Source: Phoenix dactylifera
Lineage: Eukaryota > Streptophyta > Magnoliopsida > Arecales > Arecaceae
Length of the DNA: 64,000 nt
Reading direction: 5' to 3'
Assembly (NCBI RefSeq): GCF_009389715.1
Contig: NW_024068278.1
Location: forward strand, 62,001-126,000
Below, in pieces: positions 38,759-51,154 of this stretch. The notes beneath the pieces are model-generated. The model was not told the origin of the DNA. It did not search any database and worked only from the letters and a program-made list of their open reading frames with translations. Both the position numbers and the translations under genes were made by a program. Positions within the stretch are counted from its first letter, which is position 1; each line of letters begins with the position of its first letter.

Positions 38759-41700
38759 GCTTGGAAACTGTTACTATTACTATGACTGCTTTTCCTTTCT
38801 TCTTTCTTCCTCTCTCTGCCTTGAGAGAGTACGTAAGGCAGAGAGGAAGAAAGGGATGAAGAAGAGGTAGGGTGAGGGTTTTATTTGTGCACCTGCTTCT
38901 TACTTAGAAAAGAAGGGTGGGGAGAATTTGGAGGGCTTGTGTTTGAAAGTTCGTTTGGGTCGGGAGAAATGGGCGATGGGCGTTCCAACATTTACTCCCA
39001 CTTCTCTCGCCAAGCTTCTCGTTTTGTTGCATTGTGTTATAATTAGAAATTTCTTTCAAATTAACTAAAATTACGAAGGAAACGGGCTTAAACCGATCAC
39101 CTGTCAAAAGCTGTGTCATGGCCACCGAAAACTTCAGCTCAATGGCAAATGAGCCGCTAAGATGACTTCAGCTAGAGCCTGCATTGCCTGCAACCACGAA
39201 GCCTGACGAGATTGTCTCAGACTGGAGGTTTTTTTCAGTTCACTCCTCAGCCACTAGCTCCGTCCTCTCTTGCCCTGGTCTCTCATCTTCATCCCGCTTC
39301 CCAGGTTCAGTTTCCAACGAAGTATCCTTGTAAATCCTTCTGTTAACTCTTATTTAATCTCATTTTGTAAACTTTAGCTTATTTTTAATAAATTTGGATG
39401 GCTATGCCTTCCATTCATCCAAAATAAAATAAAAAAGAAAGAATTTTTTCCTTGCACATTTCGACAGAGTGCACATAGCTCATTGCGCACAGCTGATATC
39501 TAATTTTTAAGCGTTGCATTCAGTTCTTAGACACGCACGCACGCACCCACACACATGCACACGTGCATGCGCGCGCGAGCGCGCGCGCATGTATATATAA
39601 ATAATAAAATAGTATTTTATGAGGAGTAGATCGATTGTACTGATTTAGAATCCAGAATAAATATCAAAAAATAAATAAGAGAAAAGATGTTGGAAGAACT
39701 CCTCTGGAGTAGATCGAGCATACCAGTTCAGAATCCAGAACAAATATCAAAAAATAAATAACATAAAAGATGCTGGAAGAAAATTTTAGAGAGAAGAAAA
39801 AAAATTCTTGAGAAAGAGAACAAAATTTTTAATTAGAAATTGGAAGCTCAAAGCTTCTCTCCACTACAAAAATGTCACGAATGCTGCGGCCCCGCCCTCT
39901 CTGTCTCTCCCCCTTTCTTTCTCACAGGCTCACAGCACCGTGATAAAGAATGCCTCATGTCCTCTCTTTAGATAGAGCTCTTTTTATTCCTATCTAAAGT
40001 TTAAAACCAATAGAAATCAGAAAACCAATGCCTACTTTACAAAACCCACTGAAAGACATACTTTGATAATTGCTAAAGAACAAAAATATCTATTATAGAT
40101 GGAATAACAAAGTAGAATAAAACTAGAAACACTCCTTTGGTGGTAGGTGGTCCATAAGAAATCAGATTGTTGGACATCAAACGAAATTACCAATATCATG
40201 CTTTTATTCTACATTCTCCATTCTCAAATAAAAAGAAAAAGTAAGTTTTTAATCAACATTTCTTACAAAGAAATTAATAAGTCACAAAGTTATCAAATAT
40301 TTCATATAAAAGCAAGATAAATTTAGCTGAATATCTAACTTACTTGCATCTATCTCTGGCTGATATAGTTTCGAATAAAACAAACAATAAGAAGAAACAA
40401 GAAAAATACTAGCATACCAATCTTCCTTTGTGCATTATTCTTAAATAAGTAGCATTAAGTATAAAGTTCAAGATGATCAGGACTCATGGGAATTGCTGTT
40501 TAGTTACAACTAGTATGTGACACTTGTGATTCATGTAAATTTTATTAAAAACTATACTAATAAATGCCATGACCATAGTAAGATACAATTATATATTTTT
40601 GATCTAGCAAGGACTTGAATCATTGACTGTATGGTTAAAAGCCGCATGCTCACCAAAATTGCTCGGCGGGGGAGGGAAAGGTTGATGGTCAGTCATTGTC
40701 TCACACACGGCTACTTTAAAGAAGTTGGCATTATATAGTAATATAGATATATAATGTAAAGTTATATTTAATACTTGTTCACCAATGTTAAAATCTAATA
40801 TTATTTGCTAAATGAATTGGTAGTTGTGTTAGAGTGTCTTTACCAAAACATTATTGTCTCTGTCCTTCTGGTTTAGAGAATCTCCTCACCCCCATTGCCT
40901 ACAAAGAGAAGGACCTGGTGATGGGCCTAAAAAAGGTGCCATCTTTGTCATTTATTCTATAGTGCCTTAATCATGGAGGTCTACGTGGGGCCTTTTGCAA
41001 GGCTTTTGTGAAAAGGTTTCTCTTTGCTTCAAGTGAAAGTATTTCTGTGGCTCCTAGTTAAAAACAAGTAGCTATATTATTTGTTACACCAATCCAAGTC
41101 TCGACAAGCTAATATCTCTTATGTACCAAAAAAATAAAAAAACTAATATCTCTTTCTACACGGGCAGTTCTCTAAGGGGCTTCAATCAAATTAATTTGCT
41201 TAAGGTTAAATTTTTCTTTAATGTCAATGGGCTCCAAGATTCTATCTGGTTTTAAGTGGACGCTTGGAGGAGGAAAAGTGATCACTTCTTTGACGATTGG
41301 TCCTGGAGATGGAGGCAATGATGAAGACATTGAGGATGTGCAAATTAAGGTTCTGGACGAGAGTAAGGAATAGCAGGGGAGGGTTGAACCTGACAAGATA
41401 TTTTGCGAAGATGACACTCTGCCAGCCTCCAAGACCAATCCTTTGACATGAGCCCTGTCTTCTTTGCTAGGTTGTGGGCTTTAGAGTTGTTGGTCTTGTG
41501 AGGCTAATGGTACTACTTTGTTTTTATTGTGAGGTTCTTCTGCCACCAGTTGATGATCCTGCTTTTGTTTCCATCTTTTGGTCTTGTGAGGCTAATGCCT
41601 CTTGGATTTCCAATCTCATTCTCTTCCACGGCCGACGATCAAACTTGATACCTGCATTGCCCTTCTCTCTGAAAAACTTGGCTCTGATGTTTTTCTACTG

Positions 41701-42628
41701 CAATAATCCTTCTCTGAACCTCTACAGGTGTAACCCGGCTGCCGACCTATTTCTTTGTTTAGAAGAAGCTTCCCTATTTCTCTAGGATACTCCTTTCCTT
41801 GAGGTTACAAAAGATAAATATAATAGAGTAAACCAATTTAGACTTGAACTGGTATCCTACAATAATTAAATTAGGCTAATATACAATTGGTATCCTAAGT
41901 CGATATAGACTTGAACTGGTATCCTAAATCGACCTTTTTAGAACTTTTGTAAACTTAGGATATATTCAACAAGTCTTGATGCTCTGTTTCAGCTGTTCTG
42001 TGACCTCCCGTTCTCTTTTCCAGCTTTTATGTTTTTCAGTCAGATTGTTGTACCATGGCCTATATTATACACTCCTTAGCATTGCCTGCCGCTTTACATA
42101 ATTCGTCTTGATAAAATTGAGTGGCTTCGCCTCCCCATTAATCACACACACAAAAAAAAAGGGCGTCCTTTCTATTTCTGCATTGCTTGAATTGCGATCT
42201 TTGCAATTGGCTGGCCGTTTTGTACACTTACTTTTGAGAATTGCCATTCAGAAGTTGAAATCCACACCTATCATTGTTTCATGGCAGGTCGTGTTTAGAG
42301 TTCAAATCATGTTAAAATCTATTTTTTTGCCTGACCGACTTCATTTAAAACATAAATCGAGTTGAGCAGACCATGGACTGCAGCAACTCATAACCTTCAA
42401 ACCAAGGAGGCCCACGAACTGCATGCAACAGAGCTTCTCATCCTCCAATCCCGGATAAAAAAGACAGGCACAAACAATTTCGAACTTTATTCACCGTCTA
42501 TTACAAGTATAACTTTTCTCAGATATGCATCATATATACGAAAAAAAAATTACACAACAATCAGATCAGAATCCCCTATAAACCCGAACAAAAATCAATA
42601 CTAATTGCTCAACTAAACGACTCCAGAG
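38759..42628. other. intergenic DNA between pectinesterases B and C
   Basis: The first 150 bp are the 5' region of gene B, with a TTCTTTCTTCCTCTCTCTGCC tract and its inverted partner. A mixed (CACG)n/(GC)n/(TA)n purine-pyrimidine alternating tract lies at 39534-39600. At 41489-41598 the 20-bp sequence TTGGTCTTGTGAGGCTAATG occurs twice, 90 bp apart. No exon or RNA gene was recognised. The last 270 bp are the 3' flank of gene C. Confidence 0.4.
39623..39780. repeat. 83-bp direct duplication, two copies
   Basis: GAGTAGATCGA...GAATCCAGAA and ATATCAAAAAATAAATAA...AAAAGATG recur with an 83-bp offset (about 39623-39705 and 39706-39780), with roughly one difference per ten bases. It may belong to an LTR-like repeat extending to about 40150. 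Confidence 0.75.
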
Positions 42629-45600
42629 CTACAGCAGCCCTCCAGAGTAAGGAATGGCAGTGGCAGACAACCAAGCATCTCCCATGGTAAAGTTATAAAC
42701 GGTAAAATTCAGAGCTTCCGAAGCATTCATGAGGTGATAACCCGGCCACTGCACCCTGCCACTAGTGTTCGCCCCCGGCCCGTAATTCTCAAACTCCCCG
42801 TAGTACAACGTGCTCAGGGCGAAGGTCCCGTTCCACTCCATCCATCCAAGAGGATCGATCGCCCGATCGATGGAGGACTGCATGTAGACCGTCCGCGAGT
42901 ACTCCTTCCACGGCCGGCCGAGGAATGTCTTGGTGGAGTTGAGGTCAGCTTCGAGGTCCGGCGCAGCTCGGATGGTGCAGTTGTGGATGGAGATGCCGGT
43001 GGTTTGGTTTGGGCAGGTGCGGCCCTGCGCGGTTATGGCGTTGGCCTGGTCAGGGAGGGGCTTGCGAGCGTAGATGTTGCAGTTCTGGAAGACGGAGGCG
43101 GCGTTGCCGAAGATGAAGTCGACGGTGCCGTAGACGTCGCAGTCGCGGTAGAACTGGCGGAGAGAGTGAGCGTAGAGGGTGTCCTGGTAGCCCAGGAAGC
43201 TGCAGCGGTAGAAGCTCGAGAGGTCGGCGCTGTTCCGGACGGCCACCGCCTGGTGCTTCTCCGGCCCGGCTGTGTTCTCGAAGGTGATGTTGATGGCTAT
43301 GAATCGATCGCCATGCACGGCTGCATTACGTGGAATTTCTTGGGTTGATGCACGAATTTAATAGGAGATAAAAATAGCAGTTATATATGAAGAATGGCAG
43401 AAAATTAAGCAGTTATTATGAACCGGAATTCCATGCATAAGTTTTAGAGTCAGTTGAAATCAAGTAAGGCATAATTCATACTTTTAATTAAGCCCTTGAC
43501 AAATAAGGCATGAAAATTTTGCAAAATTAATGCATCAAACAGTTTAGAAATCTTTATTTTGAAATGCTTATTTAATTAAAACCATATTAAGTGGCTACAA
43601 AATTTTTAGGACTCGTTTGGTTCGCAGGAAGCATTTTTCCTCTTAGGAATATGATTTCTTAGATTTGTAGGAAAAGAATGCATAGAAAAGTATTTTTGGC
43701 ATGTTTGGTTGATCATGAAAAAGTGACATATTTCCAAAGTGCTTAATTTAGTTGACCATCCACTTTCTTGGAAAAGTTATGTATAATTTCTATTATACTC
43801 TTAATAAAAATTAGGTCTTTAATGCCTCTTTAATGCTTCTTTAATGCTGAAGGGTCTTTTTGGGAAAAAATAAAAATGGAGTGATTTTCGTCGTCTCATG
43901 GAAAAGTAACTTTCCCATGTTTCTCATGGGAAAGATTTTCCTATGAAATGTAGGAATCATATTCCCATGGAAATGCAACTCTTTCAGATCTCACTTTTGA
44001 AAATTCTAATTAAACAAGAGCCATTTCATTACTTTCTTGTTGACCATATTTTTTCTGGATAGGATGTGTATGACGTAGATAGCTTGAAGATTCAGCTATT
44101 TCCCATGATCGCTTTCTTTCCGATATCTAACTCTCTTTATTACTCTAAAAGGAAATAAAAATTCCACTAGAGGGCATATAAACTTAACTATAGTTATCAA
44201 ATCCGCCCCCGACCAGCCAGTCAGACTAAAAACCTAATGGCCCGAGCAAGCTTTAACTCCAAAAACACACGAGCGTCCATTTTGACCATTTTGACCTTGT
44301 TTCTTAAATTTTTTTTGACGCATCTAAGTACTCACCAAAAGTTGCCGATTTGAAGGTCGTCCACCCGTCGGCGACGCTCCGGTTCCCCGTGACCACCGTC
44401 CGATTGTTCCCGGCGCCGATCAGTATCAGGTTCTTCTTTCTCTTTCCCACGACCACGTTCTCCTCGAACACTCCTTCGCCGATACGGATCGCGAAATACC
44501 CATCCTCTATCGACGTATCATTCGGAGCGAAGGCGACGGCGTCTGCGATCGCTGAGAAATTCCCACTCCCGTCGGTAGCCACCGTCACCGACTGGTTTAT
44601 CGGCACCACCTCGCCGTTCTCCCAATGCACAAGATTCCGTCCCATCGCCGGCAAACCAAAGGGCGGCGAGCTAGCATCATTTTGCACTGCTAGCACCAGT
44701 CAAAAACAAGCATTAAACTTGCGATTAGAAATAATTAAAATAGTCACTTAATGCCGCTTAATCAAGACTGGATGTTAAAAAGAAAAGGAAATGGAACGTC
44801 CTTCCGGCAGAATACATGAGCTGAAACGTCCCTTTCGGTTCAGAAAGGAGGGGAAGGTATCGCGATTCACGCGGCTTCCACTGCATTGCATTTAATCGAA
44901 TCAGGACCGTTGATTCCTATTGACCGAGTCGATGATGGGCGAGAGAATCGAGTCGGCGGATGGAATGACACCAAATAAACCGGCGGCTTTCTCTTGCCAC
45001 GCGTAACTCGCCGTGGGACCCACCGACACCAACTCGTGTAACGGCGCGACCACGCGTGGCCGGTCCCACAAGACGACGGTGCATGCACCGAACACGAGAC
45101 TGTCTACGCACACACTTTTATAGGGCTCGGTCCTCACCTGGGAGCGAGTCGGACTCGGACCGGTTCACGACGGTCCGGTCCAGCGCGGCGCTGACTAGCT
45201 CGAGCGAGACGCCGTAGACCCGGGTCTCGTCGGAGAAGGCGCCGCGGAGCTCGGGGAAGATTCTGGAAGCTTCGAGGCCGTCGAAGCAGGTCTGCTGGTT
45301 GGTGACCACGGCGCTCATCAGAGCCCGGACCCGGTCCGCCCCGGCCGGGTTGAGGACCGACTCGCCCGGGCCGAGCTCGGCTTCGACGGTTTCGAGGTAC
45401 TCCAAGTTGAGGCCATTCAGCTGTCGGCAATCCTCGAGGGCTCCGCCGCCGACGCCCCTCCCCCAGTCTCCGCCTCCGGCGAGGTAGTGGTCGAGGAGCT
45501 TGGAGGTCCGGCGGGCACGCTTTAGCGCCTGCTTGACGGAGAACCGGCCGTACTCGTAGGGCTTGGAGGGAAGCCGTAATGGCGCGAGGACGGCGCGGCA

Positions 45601-45714
45601 GAGCTTGGGATAGAGGGAGGACTTGCACGCGGCGGCGGTGGAGACGGAGGGAGACGGAGCGGCGACGGCCGCCGTGTGGAGGAGGAGGAGGAAGAAGGCC
45701 GGGGTTAAGCACAT
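42629..45714 (-). CDS. pectinesterase/pectinesterase inhibitor, gene C, three exons
   Basis: Exons 45714-45138, 44686-44336 and 43320-42629 join in phase to 539 residues. The start MCLTPAFFLLLLHTAAVAA is a signal peptide. An in-frame codon farther upstream (45861) is rejected because a TATA box lies between them. A PMEI-like pro-domain (about 25-185, Cys at AACKSS, KLCRAV, EDCRQL, QQTCFDG) is followed by a linker with no RRLL-type processing motif, then the catalytic domain from QSVTVATDGSGNFSAI. Catalytic segments are complete: HQAVAVRN, GYQDTLYAHS, GTVDFIFGNA, TAQGRTC, FLGRPWKEYSRT and WPGYHLM. Intron 2 contains a Tourist-like MITE. The protein is probably secreted to the cell wall; how its pro-domain is released is unclear. 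Confidence 0.95.
43606..44022. mobile_element. Tourist-like MITE in intron 2 of pectinesterase C
   Basis: The element starts after TTA with GGACTCGTTTGGTT and ends TTAAACAAGAGCC-like, an imperfect inverted repeat. Its interior (GATCATGAAAAAGTGACATA, GTTGACCATCCA...TTAATAAAAATTAG) is homologous to the element at 57.0-57.3 kb. The right-hand TSD has diverged (ATT). Confidence 0.6.
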
Positions 45715-45795
45715 TGCGACACGTGTTCTCTTAGCCGATAGGAGGGGTTGACGAAAGACGGTGATGTGTGAGTCGGCTAGGGGACTAGAATGGGC

Positions 45796-45803
45796 TATAT
45801 ATA
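45796..45803 (-). promoter_or_regulatory. TATA box of pectinesterase C
   Basis: The sequence reads TATATATA on both strands and lies 82 bp upstream of the chosen ATG, at a normal distance for a short 5' UTR. It excludes the farther upstream in-frame codon as the start. Confidence 0.6.
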
Positions 45804-45863
45804 CGAGGAGGAGAAAGCGCGTGAGATAGATATGATTCATGAAATGTTCGACAAAGTGCAAGG

Positions 45864-46340
45864 TGGCCGAATGGAGGTTTCTGAGATGGAATGGAGAGCG
45901 TAGGGATCAATAAATATTTTTACTGTGCGTGGGTGAGGTTGTTGGGAGGGTTTAATTTTTAGAGTGCTGCCTTAAAAGCGAAGATCTATAATGGGAGAAG
46001 TGGGATAGGTGGTTGTAATGGGAGTAGCATTTACTAGAGTGAGTTAAAATACGAAAAAAAGAGGAAAAAAAAAGTGAGTTTTCTTTATTTACTAGTGCGA
46101 GTTACCTGACAAAAATGAAATGAAGAGGGAAGAAAAAGCTTGCTAGGTGGTGAGGTTCCTCAAATTCCTTCCTTAATGGTGACCAAACCATGAAAGGCTC
46201 ACATCATCAACAAGGAGCCAAGGCGGAGGCCAAGTTAAGTCCAACCTCGCCGAGTGCCCAACCAACCTCGCTAAATGCCCACTTGATGTTAATCTAGATT
46301 AGCTACTTTTTCTTATTTTCTTGTCAAGCCAAATCTCACC
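45864..46340. other. upstream flank of pectinesterase C
   Basis: No coding segment. From about 46200 the sequence becomes CCAACCTCGC-rich and passes into the GC-rich repeat block; this may be the start of an LTR whose TG terminus I could not fix. Confidence 0.35.
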
Positions 46341-46348
46341 CAAGGCTT

Positions 46349-47795
46349 GGCGAGAATCATTCGGATCCAACGGCATTGGGCTCGGCACGCGCTAGCCCTG
46401 TGCGCGCGGCCAGGCAAGAATCATTCGGATCCAATGGCATTGGGCTCGGCACGCGCTAGCCCTGTGCGCGCGGCCTTTGGCCGCGCGCAGGAGTTTGGCA
46501 TGGCGATGCCCAATGCTATGGACGCCCGAGCCATTCGGGCACCACATGCCACCGCACAGCGTGCGCGGCCTTGGCCGCGCCCAAGCAAGGAGCAGGCGCT
46601 CAGTCAGAAGACTGAGCGCGCATAAAGGCAACAGGCGTACGGCCACCAGCCCACGCGCCCACGCATGGAGCAAGCGCACAGCCAGCAGACCGAGTGCACA
46701 CACAGGTTTAGGCGCGCAGCCAACAGACCGCGCGTGCATGCCTGGTAGAAGTGCGCAGCAAGCAGCCCCCCTGCGCACGGCCGGGGTGCCTCAGGTCCCG
46801 GCAGGCGCCTGCACGCGCAAGGAAGGAACGCGCAGCCTTGGCGCCATCAGGCCAGGCCGGCGCGCGCATGCGCCAAGGAACGGGCGCGCAGCAAGTGCGC
46901 GCACATGGAGCAGGCGTCCGCCCGCCCGACCAGGCGCGCGCGCGGCCCGCCCGACCAGGCGCGCGCGCGGCCCGCCCGACCAAGCGCGCCTAGCTATCCA
47001 GCGCCCAAGTGTCCAGTGCCCAGACGCCCATCACCCAGGTGTCCAGTGTCCAGCCGCCCAGCGCCCAAGCACCCAATGCCCAGGTGTCTAACGCCCAGAC
47101 GCCAACGCCCAAGTTTCCAGTGCCAACCAACAGCAGGAAACTGCCGACCAATGCCACAGCCAATCCGCAGGCCACAGCCACAGCTAAGGCAACTCCAAGA
47201 ACCACCAGCCAAACCAAATAGAAACTTAATGGCAACCATGCCATCTCAACAGCCATCCGAAGAGCAAGGTTTGCATCGGTTGCCAACAAGTTATCCAGCC
47301 CTGAAGAAGATAAAATTACAGCAACGCATGGCATTCTCTCATGCAATGTAAAGGCCTATATAAAGGCCTAAGTGAGGAGAGTTTAGAGGTCTTTTATCAT
47401 CCATTATATTAGCCACTTTAAATGTGCTCGGCCGCATAGGCCTGGGTAGGCATAGTGCCTAATTCGGTCCTAACGGACTTAGGCTAAGGTTGGATAAATC
47501 AACTCTCCTTAGATTAGGCTAAGGTTGGGATACCACTCCCTCCTTAGATTATTTATAATTTGTTTTTATTAGTGGAATCAAAAGCAACCAATTGTTGTCT
47601 TCTTCACTTCATTGAGTTGTCTTCGATTGCAGAGATTGCCTAAGGTTCTAAGGAAGAATTCATCCTCCATTTTTAGCCAAGTAGAACTTGGAATTAGAAG
47701 GAGTCACAAGTGTCATCATTCCAAATCAGCCGGCGTTACCTTAATTCGGTCAAGGCACAACATCAAAAGACCGACGCCAAAGGAGCAAAGAGGAA
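46349..47795 (+). mobile_element. GC-rich repeat block with TATA box, probable gypsy-type LTR (boundaries uncertain)
   Basis: The block begins with a 64-bp tandem duplication (46349-46412 and 46413-46475). It continues with GCGCGC-rich words, a 25-bp tandem repeat (46921-46990) and degenerate CCCAGTGTCCAGCGCC repeats (about 47000-47110). A TATATAAA box at 47350-47357 is followed by 430 bp of lower GC ending GAGGAACA, then TATTGGTGTGGTTGACGAG, a loose match to the primer-binding site (TGGCGCCGTTGCC) of Tat/Athila-type gypsy elements. U3-TATA-R-U5 then primer site is the natural reading. The long open frames here are low-complexity GC artefacts. No gag or pol follows. Confidence 0.4.
46921..46990. 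repeat. 25-bp GC-rich tandem repeat, 2.8 copies
   Basis: CCCGCCCGACCAGGCGCGCG-type units start at 46921, 46946 and 46971, nearly identical. The open frames across it encode only Arg/Pro/Ala repeats. Confidence 0.85.
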
Positions 47796-47879
47796 CATAT
47801 TGGTGTGGTTGACGAGTGACCGACGCTAGACCCCACCACTAAGCTGCAAGTAGTTGTCTCTCATTTTTCAATTTCACAA

Positions 47880-48474
47880 GACTTTTTAGCACATTCTTCC
47901 AAAAAAGATAGCTTTTACCAAATTAGATTCATGTCTCAAAACTGAACTCCATCAGCCTGATTTTGAATGTTAGGCCTGATAAAGAACATTGGCCAATCGT
48001 GACCCCAGTCAATATTCCTAACAAAACGATATATATGTACATAAATACATACATAATGAGGTCTAAATGTGCATTTAATATTATGTAATGTCAACCCGGT
48101 TAAAGCCATTATTGATTTTTATAATGGTTAAAACAGCTGTTATTTACCTCAATAGTGTTTCAAACTTTTTATAGGAAAAGAATAATTATTATAACAGCAT
48201 TATAATAGAAAATAACGGATAATGAGGAAAAATAATAGCTATATCATTCCATTCACTTTTATGGAATAAAAATAAGTTTTTTTTTGACCATTGGAGAAAT
48301 TTAATTTTAAAAAACTAAACTTTGAAAAACTAGTATTTTATTTAGAACAAGGAACAAGTGAAAATAACATGCATTGTTTATCTTTAAATGGATAATTCTA
48401 TGCTAAATTATGTGTTATAAAGGCCATTATAATAATTATAACATTACTATTTACAATCTTGAAACAAACTTATA

Positions 48475-48531
<57 letters not shown>

Positions 48532-48590
48532 ATATTTTATTTTTTAAATAGAGGGGGGGAAGCTAAAAATTTTTCATTGACTTCCATTGA
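47880..48590. repeat. AT-rich spacer with (TA)n microsatellite
   Basis: AT-rich DNA without genes. A TA dinucleotide run occupies about 48477-48527. Confidence 0.7.
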
Positions 48591-48599
48591 AGAACAAAC

Positions 48600-49021
48600 T
48601 TCACATAGGTAAGGTGTTAGCTCGGGTTTTCCGGCATGCGATGCAAACTTCGAAATCATTGCACACTTATATTAGATATCCATTTGCGAGAAGTGTTTGG
48701 TTTGCTTGGAAGCTACACCTTAAACTAAAATGTTGGCCGACAAACCTTCTAGACCTTTGGACGATGTCGCACCATTGAAAGATAAAATCTTTCTTAAGAA
48801 GAGCATGAGATCAGATCATTATTACAATGTATTTGCATATATGGTTGGACAGAAATGCAGAAATTTTTCTAGAAGAGAAATGTTCCATTAATGCAACCCT
48901 TCACAAGATCCTGCAAACATTCCAACATTGGTGGAACTTATGTGATGAGAGAAGATCAAGCACTGGAGAGTTACCTTGCTCCCCTTGTGCAAATGAATTG
49001 ATGCCACGTATCTTGTACTGA
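48600..49021 (+). mobile_element. LINE fragment downstream of the zf-RVT motif
   Basis: Two plus-strand frames read YIRYPFARSVWFAWKLHLKLKCW and, after a shift, LHIWLDRNAEIFLEEKCS with QTFQHWWNLCDERRSS. The WLDRNAEIF type of motif (W..RN..IF) is typical of the region between the zf-RVT and C terminus of plant LINE ORF2. It has frameshifts and no poly(A) tail that I can assign. Confidence 0.5.
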
Positions 49022-50250
49022 CTTCCTACCTCTCTTGTATATATTCACACTTATAAATAGAGTGGGGGAAGTATGTAGCTTCCTCCATTTCACCATCAAA
49101 GAAGAAAGAAACATTTTATTATTTTAATTCTAATTTTGTTAGATAAAAAATTGTGGTTTAAGAATTGTTTAGGCATTCCATGGACATGCAATCATAGTTT
49201 TGTGTGGGTCGACATTTGCACGGTTTGCTCCAAGCTTAACGATAATGGGAGCCCAAATACTGTAAGCCCAATCTGAAAGAACGTGGAAGCAATGGGCCAT
49301 AAACAGGGCTTAAAACTGGTAGCCCAATCTCACGGTCCGACTACTATGAAACGAATTGGGAAGTGGACGGGACGGAACACCACCTCTCTACTCGAAGGAT
49401 GGCTCCTTCCTTAATGATATATTAAAAACTTGGCCATAGCTAGATGAAACCCAAAAATTTTCCGGCGAGAAGGGCGAAGGAAGAAGATAAACAGTAGTTT
49501 TACTAATACAATTGCCTATGAGGAATGCTCAAAACACAAAAGTTGACACTTCTTATACAGGCAATTGTTGCCGCTAAGAATCGATCGAGGCACCGAGCGA
49601 GAGGGATCGCTGCATGACTTGGCAACATGCTTGAACCAGTGTTGGGAGGCCAGGATCGTGCTCGGTGCTTTGGACTAACGTTGGGTTCAGCTTGCAACAA
49701 CAAAAAAGAAAAAGTTCTCTTAAAAGTTCTCTTATCAGAGTGTCTAGAATCTTTCGAAGCCTAAGTCAGAGCAACTCTTAGAAAATAGAGGAGATTGAGA
49801 GAGCTCTTCTTATAGCGCCAATTTGTTACTGCCGAGAATCATTATGACCAAGATGCTGGAGGGTCCCTCGAGCACAACCCCAGCCTCCCGACAATATTTC
49901 AGGCACATCACCAATTTGCACAGCTAGAGCAATTGATCGTCAATCCCTCCAACGTTCTCTTCTGCTCGGTGCCTCGGTCATATTGATTCTCAGTGGCAAC
50001 GGCAATCATTTATCTATCTCACAACTGGTCCAGCCCAAGTATGCAGAAAACTTGCACGCACAAGCAAATGGTTCGACGCTTGTATAATTTTTAACGTTTT
50101 CAATTAGATGAATCTCTGTTCTTACAGCAAATCAAATATAGGCTGAGTCTCGCTTGGAATTTACATAATAGACCCAAGGATCAAGCTCTAGCCTACCGAC
50201 GCCAAAATTTCTTTATTGACCTAAAAAGCAACAAGCTTTCGTATGACTTG
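49022..50250. repeat. intergenic DNA with inverted-repeat element
   Basis: No genes. At 49813-50008 two arms face each other: TTGTTACTGCCGAGAATCAT on the left, and the inverse of GCCACTGAGAATCAATATGACC on the right. A related copy of the arm (TTGTTGCCGCTAAGAATCG...GAGGCACCGAG) lies at about 49563-49600. The arms share the GAATCATTATGACC core, suggesting a small foldback element present in two forms. Confidence 0.45.
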
Positions 50251-50440
50251 GTATTTTTTTAGTAAAAAATGATATTTTATTAAGCTCTTATATAGGTACA
50301 GTCTGCCAAGTCAAAAAAAAAATAAAATAAAATAATGAAGAAGGAAGCTTAATGGCACAAATCCACTCTGCTGCTCTATTCGCCTTCCGATATACATAGA
50401 TTAATCTCATGAATTAATGGGTGGCTATCTCTATATCGAT
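50250..50440 (-). mobile_element. LINE 3'-end remnant
   Basis: On the minus strand, broken frames give HPLIHEI, a VYIRKANRAAEWICA-like stretch and a tail like the other LINE ends here (DLADCTYIRA-like, stops, A-rich end at 50255). It is short and decayed. Confidence 0.5.
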
Positions 50441-51154
50441 CTATTTTTCATGTCCAATCGCTCACTATAGCTTGGTACCTTTCAGGTATAGGTTTTAAAC
50501 ATTAGATGGGTACATTTGATTTAAAATGACAACAAAAAGGTCTCTTCGGCTCATGTTACGGCACAAACACGGTAACAGTGTCCATCCTATATTTAATTGT
50601 GATGATGATCCCATGGAACTCCTCCACTCCTGGGGGTCACTTGTCATGTCCATCTGAATACTTGAAAGATGGAAATGTTATGTAGAAACGTGGTCTTTAG
50701 CTAGCACGCTTGCGAATGACCTTTTACCACAGGGTACGAAATGTACGATAATTTGGTATTTGGCTAACCTCAATGAAGACCGATCATTGCATCTTTTTAC
50801 AGCTAAATATGTGCCTTTTTATCGACTATTCTACCATGAAAACGATTTTGCCCCCTGCTACTTATCAATCTTAGCATAAAACCCAATTGTATAGAAAATG
50901 AAACTTTTGGCCCGGATGGTTAGTTTACATATGAGTGACTTGATAACAAGTCTGGTTGGCAAAACAGATGATTTTTTATAAAAAGCTTCAGTATCAGATT
51001 GATAAGAAGTCTGCTACCGATTGGCTTGCAAAAAAAGTGGACGGCAACGGCTTCAATTTGAGTTCCCCGAGGGTGGGGGGTGAGACGGTGGCCGACGGGG
51101 AACAAGAAATGGTGGCCCATTGTACGTACAGAGGAGCTGGGTGAGGAATGAAGA

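Noticed and set aside
39861..39875. CACTACAAAAATG as the partner end of the CACTA remnant at 59.6 kb
   Set aside because: The subterminal CCGACGCT motifs are absent there, and two host regions would lie within the supposed element.
42734..43348. 204-codon open frame on the plus strand
   Set aside because: Antisense to exon 3 of pectinesterase C, same GC effect.
45118..45861. Upstream start of pectinesterase C at 45861
   Set aside because: It would place the TATA box inside the coding region and put a non-signal stretch before the clear signal peptide that starts at 45714.
46349..46475. CRISPR-like direct repeats
   Set aside because: Two adjacent tandem copies without spacers, in a plant genome; this is a simple duplication.
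46477..47351. Long Ala/Arg/Pro-rich open frames (up to 204 codons)
   Set aside because: Several frames on both strands are open at once over tandem GC-rich repeats, so they are low-complexity artefacts.
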